From: Arthrobacter wenxiniae
GTDB lineage: Bacteria > Actinomycetota > Actinomycetes > Actinomycetales > Micrococcaceae
Reading direction: 5' to 3'
NCBI RefSeq assembly: GCF_013376105.1
Contig: NZ_JAAMFM010000020.1
Coordinates: 1-64,000 of the forward strand
Length of the DNA: 64,000 bases
Shown: in pieces, positions 50,751 through 59,765 of the stretch
Layout: the number at the start of each line of letters is the position of its first letter
Numbering within the stretch: the first letter of the stretch is position 1
Made by a program: the position numbers and the translations under genes
Notes under the pieces: model-generated
The model's database searches: none
The model's input: the letters and a program-made list of their open reading frames with translations, nothing else
Told to the model about the DNA's origin: nothing

Positions 50751-52145
50751 ATGATAAAAGCCAAGGTGCACCTTGTCTTGGCAGTCTACCCAACCACGCT
50801 TGAGAAGGACCCAACCATCTCCACGGACACATTCTTTGCCGCGCTCGCCCGCTTCCGGGACCGTATCCTGCCGGCACAGGCCCAGGCCTGGTTGAAGACC
50901 CCGCGGGGGATGTGGAGCGTTTTCGGCGCCGTCCATCTGTTCTTCCTGGTCTTTGCCGCGGTCCTGTCCCTGCGCGGCGAGGCGTTCAGCGACACCTTCA
51001 TCTACCGCTCCTGGGTGGACGCGGGCTTCGACGAAACCCGCGTCAGCGGGCCCAGCCCCTGGGTCTACCCGATCCTGGCGCTGCTGCCGATGGCCGTGGC
51101 ACACGTGTTCGGCAACGGCCCGTTCCTGTTCCTGTGGGTGCTGATGATCAGCGCCCTGAACTTCCTGGCCGTGGCCAAGCTCACCAGCTGGGGCCGCCGG
51201 CGCAGCGCCATCCCGGCCGCCCTGTGGTGGCTGGGCTTCACGGCCCTGCTGGGCTGGCTCGGCTTCGCCCGCGTGGACGGCTTCACGGCGCCCGTGGTGC
51301 TGATCGCCCTGTCCATCGGCGTCGCCCAGCCGTTCCTGGCCTCCTTCATCCTGAGCGCGGCGACATGGATGAAGGTCTGGCCGGCCGCCGTCGTGCTGGC
51401 GCTGTTCACCGTGGTGCGGCGGAGGGTGCGCGTGGTGCTCGCCGGCGTGCTGGCCACCATCCTGGTGGTGGCACTGGCACTGTCCATGCAGTCCCTGCCG
51501 AAGCTGCTTGACTTCCTGCTCCAGCAGGGCGACCGCGGCATGCAGCTTGAGGCCACGTTCACCACCCCGTGGCTGTGGATGAGCGTGCTGGGCCTGGGCG
51601 GGGCGCGGATGTACATGAACCAGGGCATCAACTCCATGCAGGTGGACGGCCCCGGCACCGAGGTCATGAGCGTGCTGATGCAGCCGCTGCTCGTCGCCGC
51701 CGCGCTGCTGGTGGCCGGGCTGATCTTCTGGGCGCTGCACACCGGCAAGCGCAACGGCGGCGCGGACCGGACCGAGCTCCTCCTGCTCGGCGCCCTGGCC
51801 CTCGCGACGGCCTTCGTGGTGTTCAACAAGGTCGGCTCGCCGCAGTTCATGGTGTGGCTCTCGCCCGCGGTGGCCGTGGGGCTGGCGTATGGCTGGCGGG
51901 CCTGGCGCGTGCCGGCCACGCTGCTGATCGGCATCGGCGTGCTGACCTTCGTGGTCTACCCCCTCTTTTACGACGCCCTCTCCCACAACAACCCCGTCAT
52001 GGCCGCGGTGCTGACCCTGCGCAACCTGATGCTGGTGGTCCTGTTCGTGTGGTCCGTGCGCGAGCTGTTCCTGATGGGGCGCAGGCCTTCCGCCGTTCCC
52101 TCCAAGCACGACGCCGGCACCCCCGCCGGTGCCAAGGAGTCCTAA
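50751..52145 (+). CDS. GT87-like membrane glycosyltransferase (first of a tandem pair)
   Basis: The protein has about ten membrane helices, with an external loop of GT87/GT-C type (GEAFSDTFIYRSWVDAGFDE, carrying Asp), then WMKVWPAAVVLALF, LEATFTTPWLWMSVLGLGG and VVFNKVGSPQFMVWLSPAVA. It would use polyprenyl-phosphate sugar donors, probably mannose. The canonical start ATG 50751 has no ribosome binding site. AGAAGGA lies 7 bp before ATC at 50817, where the natural protein seems to begin (ISTDTFFAALARFRD). The paralog at 52129 shows the same pattern with ATT. The start is therefore uncertain. The two genes are adjacent and co-directional. Confidence 0.8.
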   Translation: MIKAKVHLVLAVYPTTLEKDPTISTDTFFAALARFRDRILPAQAQAWLKTPRGMWSVFGAVHLFFLVFAAVLSLRGEAFSDTFIYRSWVDAGFDETRVSGPSPWVYPILALLPMAVAHVFGNGPFLFLWVLMISALNFLAVAKLTSWGRRRSAIPAALWWLGFTALLGWLGFARVDGFTAPVVLIALSIGVAQPFLASFILSAATWMKVWPAAVVLALFTVVRRRVRVVLAGVLATILVVALALSMQSLPKLLDFLLQQGDRGMQLEATFTTPWLWMSVLGLGGARMYMNQGINSMQVDGPGTEVMSVLMQPLLVAAALLVAGLIFWALHTGKRNGGADRTELLLLGALALATAFVVFNKVGSPQFMVWLSPAVAVGLAYGWRAWRVPATLLIGIGVLTFVVYPLFYDALSHNNPVMAAVLTLRNLMLVVLFVWSVRELFLMGRRPSAVPSKHDAGTPAGAKES

Positions 52146-53448
52146 GATTTCCACGCCACTCTTCGACCGGGTCCTGGACCGCGCCACTGCCTGGCGGAAC
52201 CGGTTCCTCTCCCCCGCCGTGCTGGCCTGGTTCCGCACCCCCGCCAGCGTGTGGTGGGGCTTCGCCGCCGTCCACTTGTTCTTTCTGGGCTGGATGTTCA
52301 GCTTCTTTGTCCACGGCGAAACCTTCAGCGACACGGAGCAGTACCGGCAGTGGGCGCTGCTGGGCTACAACCCATCCGAGCTGCACGGCACCATCAGCCC
52401 CTGGGTGTACCCGGTGCTGGCCCAGGTGCCCATCTTCGCCGCCAACATGTTCGGCCCGTCCCTGTACCTGCTGGGCTGGACCCTGATCATCACCGCGGTG
52501 GACGCGGTGGGGCTGGCGTTCCTGACCCGCGGCCGGAGGGCCCGGAGCGGCATAGCGCCGGCCTGGTTCTGGCTGTTCTTCACGGTTTTCATGGGCTACC
52601 TCAGCTTTGCCCGCGTGGAGGGCATTACGGCGCCGATCGTGATCATTGCGCTGCTGTACGCGGCCGGGCGTCCCGGCGTCGCGGCCGTGCTGCTCTCGGT
52701 GGCGACGTGGGTCAAGGTCTGGCCGGCCGCCGTCGTCCTTCCCCTGCTGATCGCCAGCGCCAGGCGGGTCCGGGTGTTTGGGTGGGGCCTCGCGGTCAGC
52801 GCCGCGGTGGCCGGGGCCACCGCGCTCTCCGGCGCCGGTGCGCACCTGCTCGACTTTGCCGTGAACCAGGGCGAGCGCGGCATGCAGCTTGAGGCCACGT
52901 TCTCCACCCCCTGGGTGTGGCTGAGCGTGTTTGGCCTGGGCGGGTCCAGGATTGCGGACAACGTATCCATCAACTCCACCGAAGTGTACGGTCCGGGCGC
53001 GCCGCTGGCCGCGATGCTCATGCAGCCGCTGCTGATCGTGGCCGCCGCGGCCGGCGTCCTGCTCATGGTCTGGGCGCTCAGGCGCGGGGCGGAGCGGGAG
53101 GAGCTGCTGCTCGAGGGGTCGCTGCTGATGGTCACGGCGTTCATCGTGTTCAACAAGGTCGGCTCGCCGCAGTTCATCATCTGGCTGGCGCCGGTGGTCA
53201 TTGCCGGGCTGGTCCACAACTGGGACCGGTGGAAAATTCCCGCCACGCTGCTCATGGGGATCGCGTTCACCACGTTTGTGATCTACCCGCTGTTTTACAC
53301 GCCGCTGATCCACGCCAACCCGCTCATGGCCGCTGTGCTGACCATCCGCAACGTGCTGCTCGTGACCCTGCTGGTGTGGGCCATGCGCCGGACGGCGGAA
53401 CTGGGCCGGCGGGCGCCCGCCGCGGCCGCGGAGGGCTCGCCGAGGTAG
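52129..53448 (+). CDS. GT87-like membrane glycosyltransferase (second of a tandem pair)
   Basis: It is a clear paralog of the preceding protein: GETFSDTEQYRQWALLGYNP, WVKVWPAAVVLPLLI, LEATFSTPWVWLSVFGLGGS and VFNKVGSPQFIIWLAPVVIA, with about ten membrane helices. The upstream stop (52143-52145) lies in its leader. GTG 52129 has no ribosome binding site of its own, whereas AAGGAG (52134-52139) is ideally placed for ATT at 52147, where the paralog-like sequence ISTPLFDRVLDRATA begins. The pair may act on different acceptors or positions of one lipoglycan. Confidence 0.82.
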   Translation: MPRSPKISTPLFDRVLDRATAWRNRFLSPAVLAWFRTPASVWWGFAAVHLFFLGWMFSFFVHGETFSDTEQYRQWALLGYNPSELHGTISPWVYPVLAQVPIFAANMFGPSLYLLGWTLIITAVDAVGLAFLTRGRRARSGIAPAWFWLFFTVFMGYLSFARVEGITAPIVIIALLYAAGRPGVAAVLLSVATWVKVWPAAVVLPLLIASARRVRVFGWGLAVSAAVAGATALSGAGAHLLDFAVNQGERGMQLEATFSTPWVWLSVFGLGGSRIADNVSINSTEVYGPGAPLAAMLMQPLLIVAAAAGVLLMVWALRRGAEREELLLEGSLLMVTAFIVFNKVGSPQFIIWLAPVVIAGLVHNWDRWKIPATLLMGIAFTTFVIYPLFYTPLIHANPLMAAVLTIRNVLLVTLLVWAMRRTAELGRRAPAAAAEGSPR

Positions 53449-53589
53449 CCGGTTCGCGCCCAGGCTGGATGCATGAACAGGCCTGGCGTGCCGAGAACTA
53501 CATCCACTTGACCCGCAAATCGAAGAATTCGACAGCCGGCCGGGCCGCTGGCGTCAAAATCCACTGCCGGGCGTTGCTGCACGGCCAGG

Positions 53590-53880
53590 GCACCGAAATC
53601 GACGGGCCGCCGGAACCCCAGTTCAAACCCAGCACACGGCATGGCAACTACCGCGCAGACGTCGCCCGCCCCGGTACAAGGTCATCCTGGATTTGGCGGG
53701 GACGGCAAATATTTCGACCACCGGCCCACTGAACAGGTGGTTCGTGATGAGCGCCGCCGCGAAAACGGCCTGCTGGAGGCTGGGCGGACTGTCATCAGGA
53801 TCGGCTGGTCGGACGTTTTCAACGAGCACCTGTCCAAAACCCGTCCGGTGGCCGCATTGCGAAAGGGCGGCACCCGGTGA
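53590..53880 (+). pseudogene. Remnant of a DUF559/endonuclease-like protein gene
   Basis: One frame (53590-53670) reads GNYRADVARP, a second briefly YKVILDLAG, and a third, from about 53700, GDGKYFDHRPTEQVVRDERR and RTVIRIGWSDVFN. Together they match the C-terminal DUF559 (Vsr-like) domain of actinobacterial proteins that often have an N-terminal AbiEi-like domain. Two frameshifts separate the parts, and no N-terminal portion is visible upstream. The remnant lies between the glycosyltransferase genes and does not belong to them functionally. Confidence 0.6.
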
Positions 53881-53927
53881 GTTCCTGTCGTGCCACCGCC
53901 CCAAGGGGCCCAGCATGTACCCTGGGG

Positions 53928-55430
53928 CTACTTCTCCGCGGACTGCACGGGCCGGTTGAACAGCAGCTTCCTGGTGTGCACGTCCACCAGCAGCAGGTAC
54001 ACCACGGCGGCCAGGGCCACCCAATACGCCAGGGCATGGGCGGATACGGGCAGCGACACAAAGTTCCACACAAACACCTGGTCCTGGGCGCCAAACACCA
54101 CGAAGAAGCCCACCGCCACGTACACCAGCTTGACCTGCCAGTTGTTGCGGATGCCCGTGGCGGCAAGAAACGGCAGGAACCACAACACGTACCAGGGCTG
54201 GATGATGGGCGCCAGCAGCACCACGGCCGCGAACGCCAGCCCCAGGCGCCGAACCACACGCTTCGGGTCGCCAAAAAGCACCAGCCAGGCGGCCACGGCA
54301 ACGCTGGCAAGGGTCAGCCCGGTCCGGAAGATGTCCGCGGCGGTGCCGCCGTCGAGCCCCACGGCATTCACCGCGAGCTCCACCATCTGGCCGCCAAAGC
54401 CCGACGGCGAGTAGCCCGTGTAGCCGGGCGTCCCGTTGGTAAGCGCCCATGTCCAGCCCAGGCCCAGGCCGTGCGGCACTCCGGCGAGCACCAACAGGCC
54501 GCCGGAGACCGCTGCCGTGGCCGCCCAGCACCTGAACTTCCGGCCCCAGCCGGCTGCCTCCCCCGCCCACAGCAGGCCGATGAACGGCAGGAGCACTATG
54601 GTGATCGGCTTGACGGCAATGGACGCCGTCACCAGCAGGATGCCCAGCAGCGGCTTCCGCGCGGCCGCGTAATAGGTGCCCGCCACGGCCAGGCCCACCA
54701 TCAGGGCGTCGTTGTGGGCGCTAGCAATGAACGAGATCAGGAACAGCGGATTGGCCGCCACGATCCAGAGCGCGCGGGCGCCCCCCATGCCGTGGAGCGC
54801 GGCCAGGCGTGGCACGTAGAGGACGCACAGCGCCACGCCCAGTCCGGCGAGGAGCCGGAACAGCACCACCGATGCGTCGGGCTGGGCGGCGGTCACTGTC
54901 ACCACGCCGTTGGCCAGCCACAGGAACAGCGGGCCGTACGGCGTCCGGTTTTCCGCCCAGGACGGGTCCGCGCCCAGCATGTACCAATTACTCAGAGCCG
55001 AAATGCCCGAAACATAGGGGTTGACCCCTTCGGCCATGAGCCGGCCCTGGCCGGTGTAGGCATAGACGTCCCGGGAGTAGATGGGGACTGCCGGCAGCAG
55101 CGGAGCGCCCCACAGGACCACGGCAAGCACCACGGCCCGCAGCGATCCGGGTCCCCAACCGGCCAGGCGCTGGCCCAGCCGCAGCCACGACCGCAGCAAG
55201 GCCATCGCGCCCACCACCAGCATCCCTGTGGACACCAGCACGCCGGTGCCTTCGGTCCGCATCGCAATGACCACGGGATGGCGGATCATGGGCGAGCCAT
55301 TGGCGATCCACCCCACGCCCACCGACCCGGCCAGCACCAGCAGGGACCCGGCGAGGCCCTGCAGCAGGGCAATCCAGGGTCGGTCCCCCACCTGCCCAAC
55401 GGAACCGGCGGCGCGGGGTGGGGCTGCCAT
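53928..55430 (-). CDS. MptB-like polyprenol-phosphomannose alpha-1,6-mannosyltransferase (second copy)
   Basis: The 500-residue protein parallels the one at 49031: VPIYSRDVYAYTGQGRLMAE, NPYVSGISALSNWYMLGADP, KPITIVLLPFIGLLWAG and PIIQPWYVLWFLPFLAATGI, with about 13 membrane helices. It should be a mannosyltransferase of the MptA/MptB family. The gene order MptB-like (minus), GT87 (plus), GT87 (plus), MptB-like (minus) suggests duplication of two ancestral genes, and a joint role in building a mannan- or lipomannan-type polymer. Confidence 0.86.
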   Translation of the reverse strand: MAAPPRAAGSVGQVGDRPWIALLQGLAGSLLVLAGSVGVGWIANGSPMIRHPVVIAMRTEGTGVLVSTGMLVVGAMALLRSWLRLGQRLAGWGPGSLRAVVLAVVLWGAPLLPAVPIYSRDVYAYTGQGRLMAEGVNPYVSGISALSNWYMLGADPSWAENRTPYGPLFLWLANGVVTVTAAQPDASVVLFRLLAGLGVALCVLYVPRLAALHGMGGARALWIVAANPLFLISFIASAHNDALMVGLAVAGTYYAAARKPLLGILLVTASIAVKPITIVLLPFIGLLWAGEAAGWGRKFRCWAATAAVSGGLLVLAGVPHGLGLGWTWALTNGTPGYTGYSPSGFGGQMVELAVNAVGLDGGTAADIFRTGLTLASVAVAAWLVLFGDPKRVVRRLGLAFAAVVLLAPIIQPWYVLWFLPFLAATGIRNNWQVKLVYVAVGFFVVFGAQDQVFVWNFVSLPVSAHALAYWVALAAVVYLLLVDVHTRKLLFNRPVQSAEK

Positions 55431-55545
55431 CTGAAGTCTCCGGCCGTCAAAAGTGCATCAAGGGAATGGATCCGTGCAGGTCACGGGCAAGCCCCCATTT
55501 TAGCAGCGAGGCGGGCAGCGGAGCCCAACACGGTACATTGGACAG

Positions 55546-56148
55546 GTGCCTATTACTAATGAACGCATTGTGTGGATTGACTGCGAAATGACCGGTTTGG
55601 ACGCCGTGGACGACGCCCTGATCGAAGTCGCGGCGCTGGTGACGGACTCCGAGCTGAACATTCTTGGCGACGGCGTGGACGTGGTCATCAAGCCCACGGA
55701 CGATGCCCTGGCACGGATGGGCGACTTTGTGCGCCAGATGCACACCTCCTCCAAGCTGCTCGACGAGCTGGCCGGCGGCACCACCATGGAAGACGCACAG
55801 GCCCAGGTGCTTTCCTACATCAAACAGCACGTTCCGGTGCCGAACAAGGCGCCCCTGGCCGGCAATTCCATCGGAACCGACAAGCTGTTCCTGGCCCGCG
55901 ACATGCCCCAGCTCATGGAGCACCTCCACTACCGGGTCATCGACGTCTCCACCATCAAGGAGCTCTCGCGCCGCTGGTTCGCCCGCGCCTACTTCCAGTC
56001 CCCGGCGAAAACCGGCGGCCACCGGGCGCTCGGCGACATCATGGACAGCATCAACGAGCTCAAGTACTACCGCGAAGCCGTCTTTGTCCCCTCCCCGGGG
56101 CCGGACTCGGAGACAGCGAAGAAGATCGCAGCGAAATTTTCGGGCTAA
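55546..56148 (+). CDS. orn: Oligoribonuclease
   Basis: The 200-residue protein is a DEDD-family 3'-5' exoribonuclease: Exo I motif VWIDCEMTGLD (Asp, Glu), Exo II LAGNSIGTDKLFL (Asp) and Exo III HRALGDIMDSI with His and Asp (DEDDh). It degrades two- to five-base RNAs to nucleotides and is usually essential. It starts with GTG 55546, giving the natural N-terminus MPITNERIVWIDCE. It is monocistronic, followed by a tRNA gene. Confidence 0.95.
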   Translation: MPITNERIVWIDCEMTGLDAVDDALIEVAALVTDSELNILGDGVDVVIKPTDDALARMGDFVRQMHTSSKLLDELAGGTTMEDAQAQVLSYIKQHVPVPNKAPLAGNSIGTDKLFLARDMPQLMEHLHYRVIDVSTIKELSRRWFARAYFQSPAKTGGHRALGDIMDSINELKYYREAVFVPSPGPDSETAKKIAAKFSG

Positions 56149-56315
56149 AATCCCGTGATTGGGCGGCCCGTCCCGCCACGGAATGGGATCTGGACCACAT
56201 TTTTTCCAAATCGGCCGCATTTGGTCATGGGCACCCGCCGGACCGGGTAGACTAGTCGTCGTTGCCCAAAGCGTGGGACGCACCCCCATGGTGCGCCTGC
56301 CGGACGGTGGCGCAT

Positions 56316-56392
56316 GGTGGGATTAGCTCAGTTGGCAGAGCGCCTGGTTGTGGTCCAGGAGGTCGCGGGTTCAACCCCCGTATCTCACCCCA
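56316..56392 (+). tRNA. tRNA-His (GTG anticodon)
   Basis: The tRNA folds into the standard cloverleaf: acceptor arms GTGGGAT (56317-56323) with ATCTCAC (56382-56388) and a TTGTGGT anticodon loop. The extra 5' G at 56316 faces the discriminator C at 56389, as histidine tRNAs require. The 3' CCA (56390-56392) is encoded. The anticodon GTG reads CAC/CAT. Confidence 0.95.
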
Positions 56393-56416
56393 AGGTGTTT
56401 CGGCAACGAAACACGG

Positions 56417-56447
56417 AACACCCCGGTCGCCTGATCGGGGTGTTTTT
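56417..56447 (+). terminator. Rho-independent terminator after tRNA-His
   Basis: AACACCCCG (56417-56425) pairs with CGGGGTGTT (56436-56444) around a 10-nt loop, followed by TTTTT from 56443. It ends the tRNA transcript 25 bp after the gene and 44 bp before the def start. Confidence 0.88.
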
Positions 56448-56490
56448 CATTCCCCGTTGTCCCCTGTTGTCCCGCAAAAGAGGATCCGCC

Positions 56491-57063
56491 ATGACCATCC
56501 ACCCCGTGACCATCCTGGGCGAACCCGTGCTGCACCGCCGGGCGGAAGAGGTCAGGCGCTTCGACGGCGAGCTGAGGTCGCTCGTCACCGACCTGTTCGA
56601 GACCATGGACGCCGCCCACGGCGTGGGCCTGGCCGCGCCGCAGATCGGCGTGGGCCTGCGCATCTTCACCTACCAGATGGAGAACGACGACGGCGTCCCC
56701 GACCGGGGCGTCCTGGTGAACCCTGCGCTGACGGTGGGGAAGATTTCCGGCACGGCCCCGGACCCCGACGAGGAGGTGGAGGGCTGCCTGTCAGTGCCCG
56801 GCATCGACTTCCCGCTCAAGCGGGCCGACTGGGTACGCGTGCGCGGCTTCGACGTTGACGGCAAGGCGCTGGACTTTGAGGCAACCGGCTGGTTTGCCCG
56901 GTGCATGCAGCACGAATACGACCACCTTGACGGAAAGCTTTACGTCGACCGCCTCAACGACCGCTACGCCCGCAAGGCCAGGCGGGCTGCCAAGGAACGC
57001 GGCTGGGGCGTGCCCGGCCTGACCTGGATGCCGGGCGTTGATCCGGATCCCTTCGGCCACTGA
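56491..57063 (+). CDS. def: Peptide deformylase
   Basis: The 190-residue protein has the three deformylase motifs: GVGLAAPQIG (I), EGCLSVPG with the metal-ligand Cys (II) and QHEYDHLDG with HExxH-type His residues (III). It removes the formyl group from nascent N-terminal methionines. The ATG at 56491 follows AAGAGGA. The C-terminus carries an extension (LNDRYARKARRAAKERGWGV, about 154-173) as in actinobacterial enzymes. Confidence 0.95.
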   Translation: MTIHPVTILGEPVLHRRAEEVRRFDGELRSLVTDLFETMDAAHGVGLAAPQIGVGLRIFTYQMENDDGVPDRGVLVNPALTVGKISGTAPDPDEEVEGCLSVPGIDFPLKRADWVRVRGFDVDGKALDFEATGWFARCMQHEYDHLDGKLYVDRLNDRYARKARRAAKERGWGVPGLTWMPGVDPDPFGH

Positions 57064-57232
57064 CCTCCGTCTCCCCGTCGAGATCAGCGCCTCGCCATGG
57101 CGCGCACCTGCGATGTGGGTGCCCGGATTCCGCCTGTGCAGCGGTCATGGAGTAGCTTGGCGTAGAACATTCCTTGTACGCCACATGAGCCGGCCGGTCC
57201 CCTTTTCGGGACGGCAGGCAAGGGGGGAAACC

Positions 57233-58675
57233 ATGACCGAGTCCACGACCACCGGCACAGCTGCGGCGGCAAAAATACCCAGAAAGGTGATCGGCCTGGC
57301 CGTGGCGGGAGCCCTGGGAGGCTTCCTGTTCGGCTTCGATTCCTCAGTGGTCAACGGCGCCGTCGACGCCATCCAAGGCCAGTTCCACCTGGGTGAGGCG
57401 CTCACGGGCTTCACGATCGCCGTCGCACTTCTGGGCTGCGCGGCGGGCGCCTACGTGGCAGGCAGGATCGCCGACGCCAAGGGCCGCATCCCGGCGATGA
57501 AGCTGGGCGCCCTGTTGTTTTTGGCGAGTGCCATCGGGACGGGCCTGGCGTTCAACGTGGTGGACCTGATCTTCTGGCGCCTCATCGGCGGGCTCGGGAT
57601 CGGGCTGGCCTCGGTCATTGCCCCTGCCTACATCTCGGAGATCTCCCCGCGCCGCCACCGCGGCCGGCTGGCCTCGCTGCAACAGCTGGCGATCACGGTG
57701 GGCATCTTTGCCGCGCTGCTCTCGGACGCACTGTTCGCCACCACCGCCGGGGGCGCCATCAACGAACTCTGGCTGGGCCTGCCGGCCTGGCGTTGGATGT
57801 TCCTCGCCGGCGCCGTGCCCGCGGTCGCCTACGGGTGGATCGCGTTCGTCCTCCCCGAATCACCGCGCTTCCTGGTCCTGAAGGGCAAGGAGGACAAGGC
57901 CAGGGAGGTCTTCTTGACGATTGCCCCCGCCGAGGACGCGGACAGGAGCATCCGCGACATCAAGGACGCCGTGCAGGAAGACTCCCTCGCCACACGGAAG
58001 GGCTCGCTGCGCGGCAAGCGCTTTGGGCTGGTGCCGGTCGTCTGGATTGGCATCGTCCTCTCCGTGCTGCAACAGTTTGTCGGCATCAACGTCATCTTCT
58101 ACTACTCCACCACGCTGTGGAAGGCGGTGGGCTTCCACGAAGGCGACTCGCTGACCATCTCCGTGGTCACCGCGGTCGTGAACATCCTGGTCACGCTGGT
58201 GGCGATCGCCCTCGTGGACAGGATCGGCCGCCGGCCCATCCTCCTTGCCGGCTCCACCGGCATGGCCATTTCGCTGGGCGCCATGGCGCTGGCCTTCTCC
58301 TCCGCCGCGGGCTCGGGCGCCAACATCACGCTTCCCGGCGCCTGGGGTCCTGTGGCCCTCATTGCGGCGAACGTGTTTGTCATCAGCTTCGGCGCCTCCT
58401 GGGGACCACTCGTGTGGGTGCTGCTGGGCGAGATCTTCCCGTCGCGCATACGTGCGCGCGCCCTTGGACTGGCCGCCGCGGCGCAATGGATCGCCAACTT
58501 TCTGATCACGCTCAGCTTCCCCGCCATGGCCGCGGCCTCCCTGCCGCTGACATACGGCATGTACGCCCTGTTCGCCGCGGCGTCCTTCTTCTTCGTCATG
58601 TTCAAGGTGCCCGAGACCAATGGCATGTCCCTGGAGCAGGCCGAAACCCTGTTCGTGAAGAAGGCCAAATCCTAG
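57233..58675 (+). CDS. MFS sugar porter
   Basis: The 480-residue protein is a sugar porter of the major facilitator superfamily with 12 membrane helices. It has FGFDSSVVNGAV in helix 1, the RIADAKGRIP motif, ISPRRHRGRLASL after helix 4, PESPRFLV and VDRIGRRPILLAGS. It would import a hexose or similar sugar with protons. AGGGGGGA precedes the ATG. It is not flanked by sugar catabolic genes, so its substrate is open. The gene is monocistronic. Confidence 0.92.
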   Translation: MTESTTTGTAAAAKIPRKVIGLAVAGALGGFLFGFDSSVVNGAVDAIQGQFHLGEALTGFTIAVALLGCAAGAYVAGRIADAKGRIPAMKLGALLFLASAIGTGLAFNVVDLIFWRLIGGLGIGLASVIAPAYISEISPRRHRGRLASLQQLAITVGIFAALLSDALFATTAGGAINELWLGLPAWRWMFLAGAVPAVAYGWIAFVLPESPRFLVLKGKEDKAREVFLTIAPAEDADRSIRDIKDAVQEDSLATRKGSLRGKRFGLVPVVWIGIVLSVLQQFVGINVIFYYSTTLWKAVGFHEGDSLTISVVTAVVNILVTLVAIALVDRIGRRPILLAGSTGMAISLGAMALAFSSAAGSGANITLPGAWGPVALIAANVFVISFGASWGPLVWVLLGEIFPSRIRARALGLAAAAQWIANFLITLSFPAMAAASLPLTYGMYALFAAASFFFVMFKVPETNGMSLEQAETLFVKKAKS

Positions 58676-58752
58676 CCTGCCCAGGTTCGAGGTCACGACG
58701 TCCCGGGGCGTCGTCATCTCCCACGTCAGCGGGGATTCGCTAAGCTGGATTG

Positions 58753-59610
58753 ATGATTCCGCACACGGCGCTGAGCACAGAACTGTCCCTGGACTACCTT
58801 GCGGTGGCTGAAGAGGACAGGGACGGATGTCTGCGGCTGCTCGAAGGCGAGATCAGCCCCGCGGCCGCAGTGGTGCAGGCGTTCCTTGCCTCCCGGCTCG
58901 GCAGCGCGGACGCCGCGGTGCCGGAACTCGGCACGCCCGGCCTTCCTGTCACGGAGAACGACTGGCTGGAGGGAATGCTCCGCTTCGTCCCGGCGCTGCA
59001 GGCCTGGCACGCCGAACTGGACATCCCCGACGCAGTCACACGGGACACGCTGGCCGATTTTGGCCGCAACCTGGCCATCAACCGCAGGGTCCACGGCCGC
59101 TTCGGCATGGACACCTGGAAGTGGCTCACGCATCACTTCGCCGGCCGGCTCTTCGCCCTGGGCCGCCTGCAGTACCTCATCCACCAGCCCGCCGCCCCCA
59201 TTCCCGGTGTCGCCGACGGCGGGTGGATCCTGGGCGTCCACATCCCCGAGGACGGCGGTCTCGGCACGGCGCCCGTCGCCGAAAGCCTGGCGGCGGCCCG
59301 GCCGTTCTTCGCCACGCACTTTCCCGAAAGACCCGTCCGGACCGCCAACTGCGAGTCCTGGCTGCTGGACCCGTACCTGGCCGCGCACATCGACACGTGG
59401 TCCAACATTGCCCGCTTCGCCGCCCTGTTCACCCCGTACGGCACCCCGCACAATGAACCAACCGACGCCGTCTACTTCACGTTCCGCACCCGCAGCATGG
59501 AAAACCTCTCCTCGCTTCCCCGTACGACGGCGCTGCAACGGTTGGTCCTCGACCGCATCGACGCCGGGGGTGCCTGGCAGGTGGGCTGCGGTTACCTGAC
59601 GCTCCCCTGA
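58753..59610 (+). CDS. Acyltransferase-domain protein (N-acyltransferase N/C type)
   Basis: The 285-residue protein matches actinobacterial proteins annotated as acyltransferase domain-containing (NAT_N/NAT_C, GNAT-like): GRFGMDTWKWLTHHFAGRLF (about 116-135) in the first half and WILGVHIPEDGGLGTAPVAE in the second. A GNAT-like fold is expected; no substrate is known. The ATG at 58753 is chosen over TTG 58750. It has no signal peptide or membrane helix and is monocistronic. Confidence 0.78.
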   Translation: MIPHTALSTELSLDYLAVAEEDRDGCLRLLEGEISPAAAVVQAFLASRLGSADAAVPELGTPGLPVTENDWLEGMLRFVPALQAWHAELDIPDAVTRDTLADFGRNLAINRRVHGRFGMDTWKWLTHHFAGRLFALGRLQYLIHQPAAPIPGVADGGWILGVHIPEDGGLGTAPVAESLAAARPFFATHFPERPVRTANCESWLLDPYLAAHIDTWSNIARFAALFTPYGTPHNEPTDAVYFTFRTRSMENLSSLPRTTALQRLVLDRIDAGGAWQVGCGYLTLP

Positions 59611-59765
59611 CCCCGGTCCGGCTGCGGTAAACTTGGGAGTTGGCGTTTTGCCCGCCCGGCCGGCTCCTGCGCCGCCGCCCACACCCGCGGTGACGCACAG
59701 GGTGCCAGGCGCGCCCAGGGCAAGCCACGCCGTCGTCCATTCCAGCACCCCCAGAAAGTAGTCTT

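Noticed and set aside
50637-52334. Minus-strand open frame of 565 codons opposite the GT87 gene
   Set aside because: Gln/His/Gly-rich shadow of a polytopic membrane protein gene, a common artefact in GC-rich DNA.
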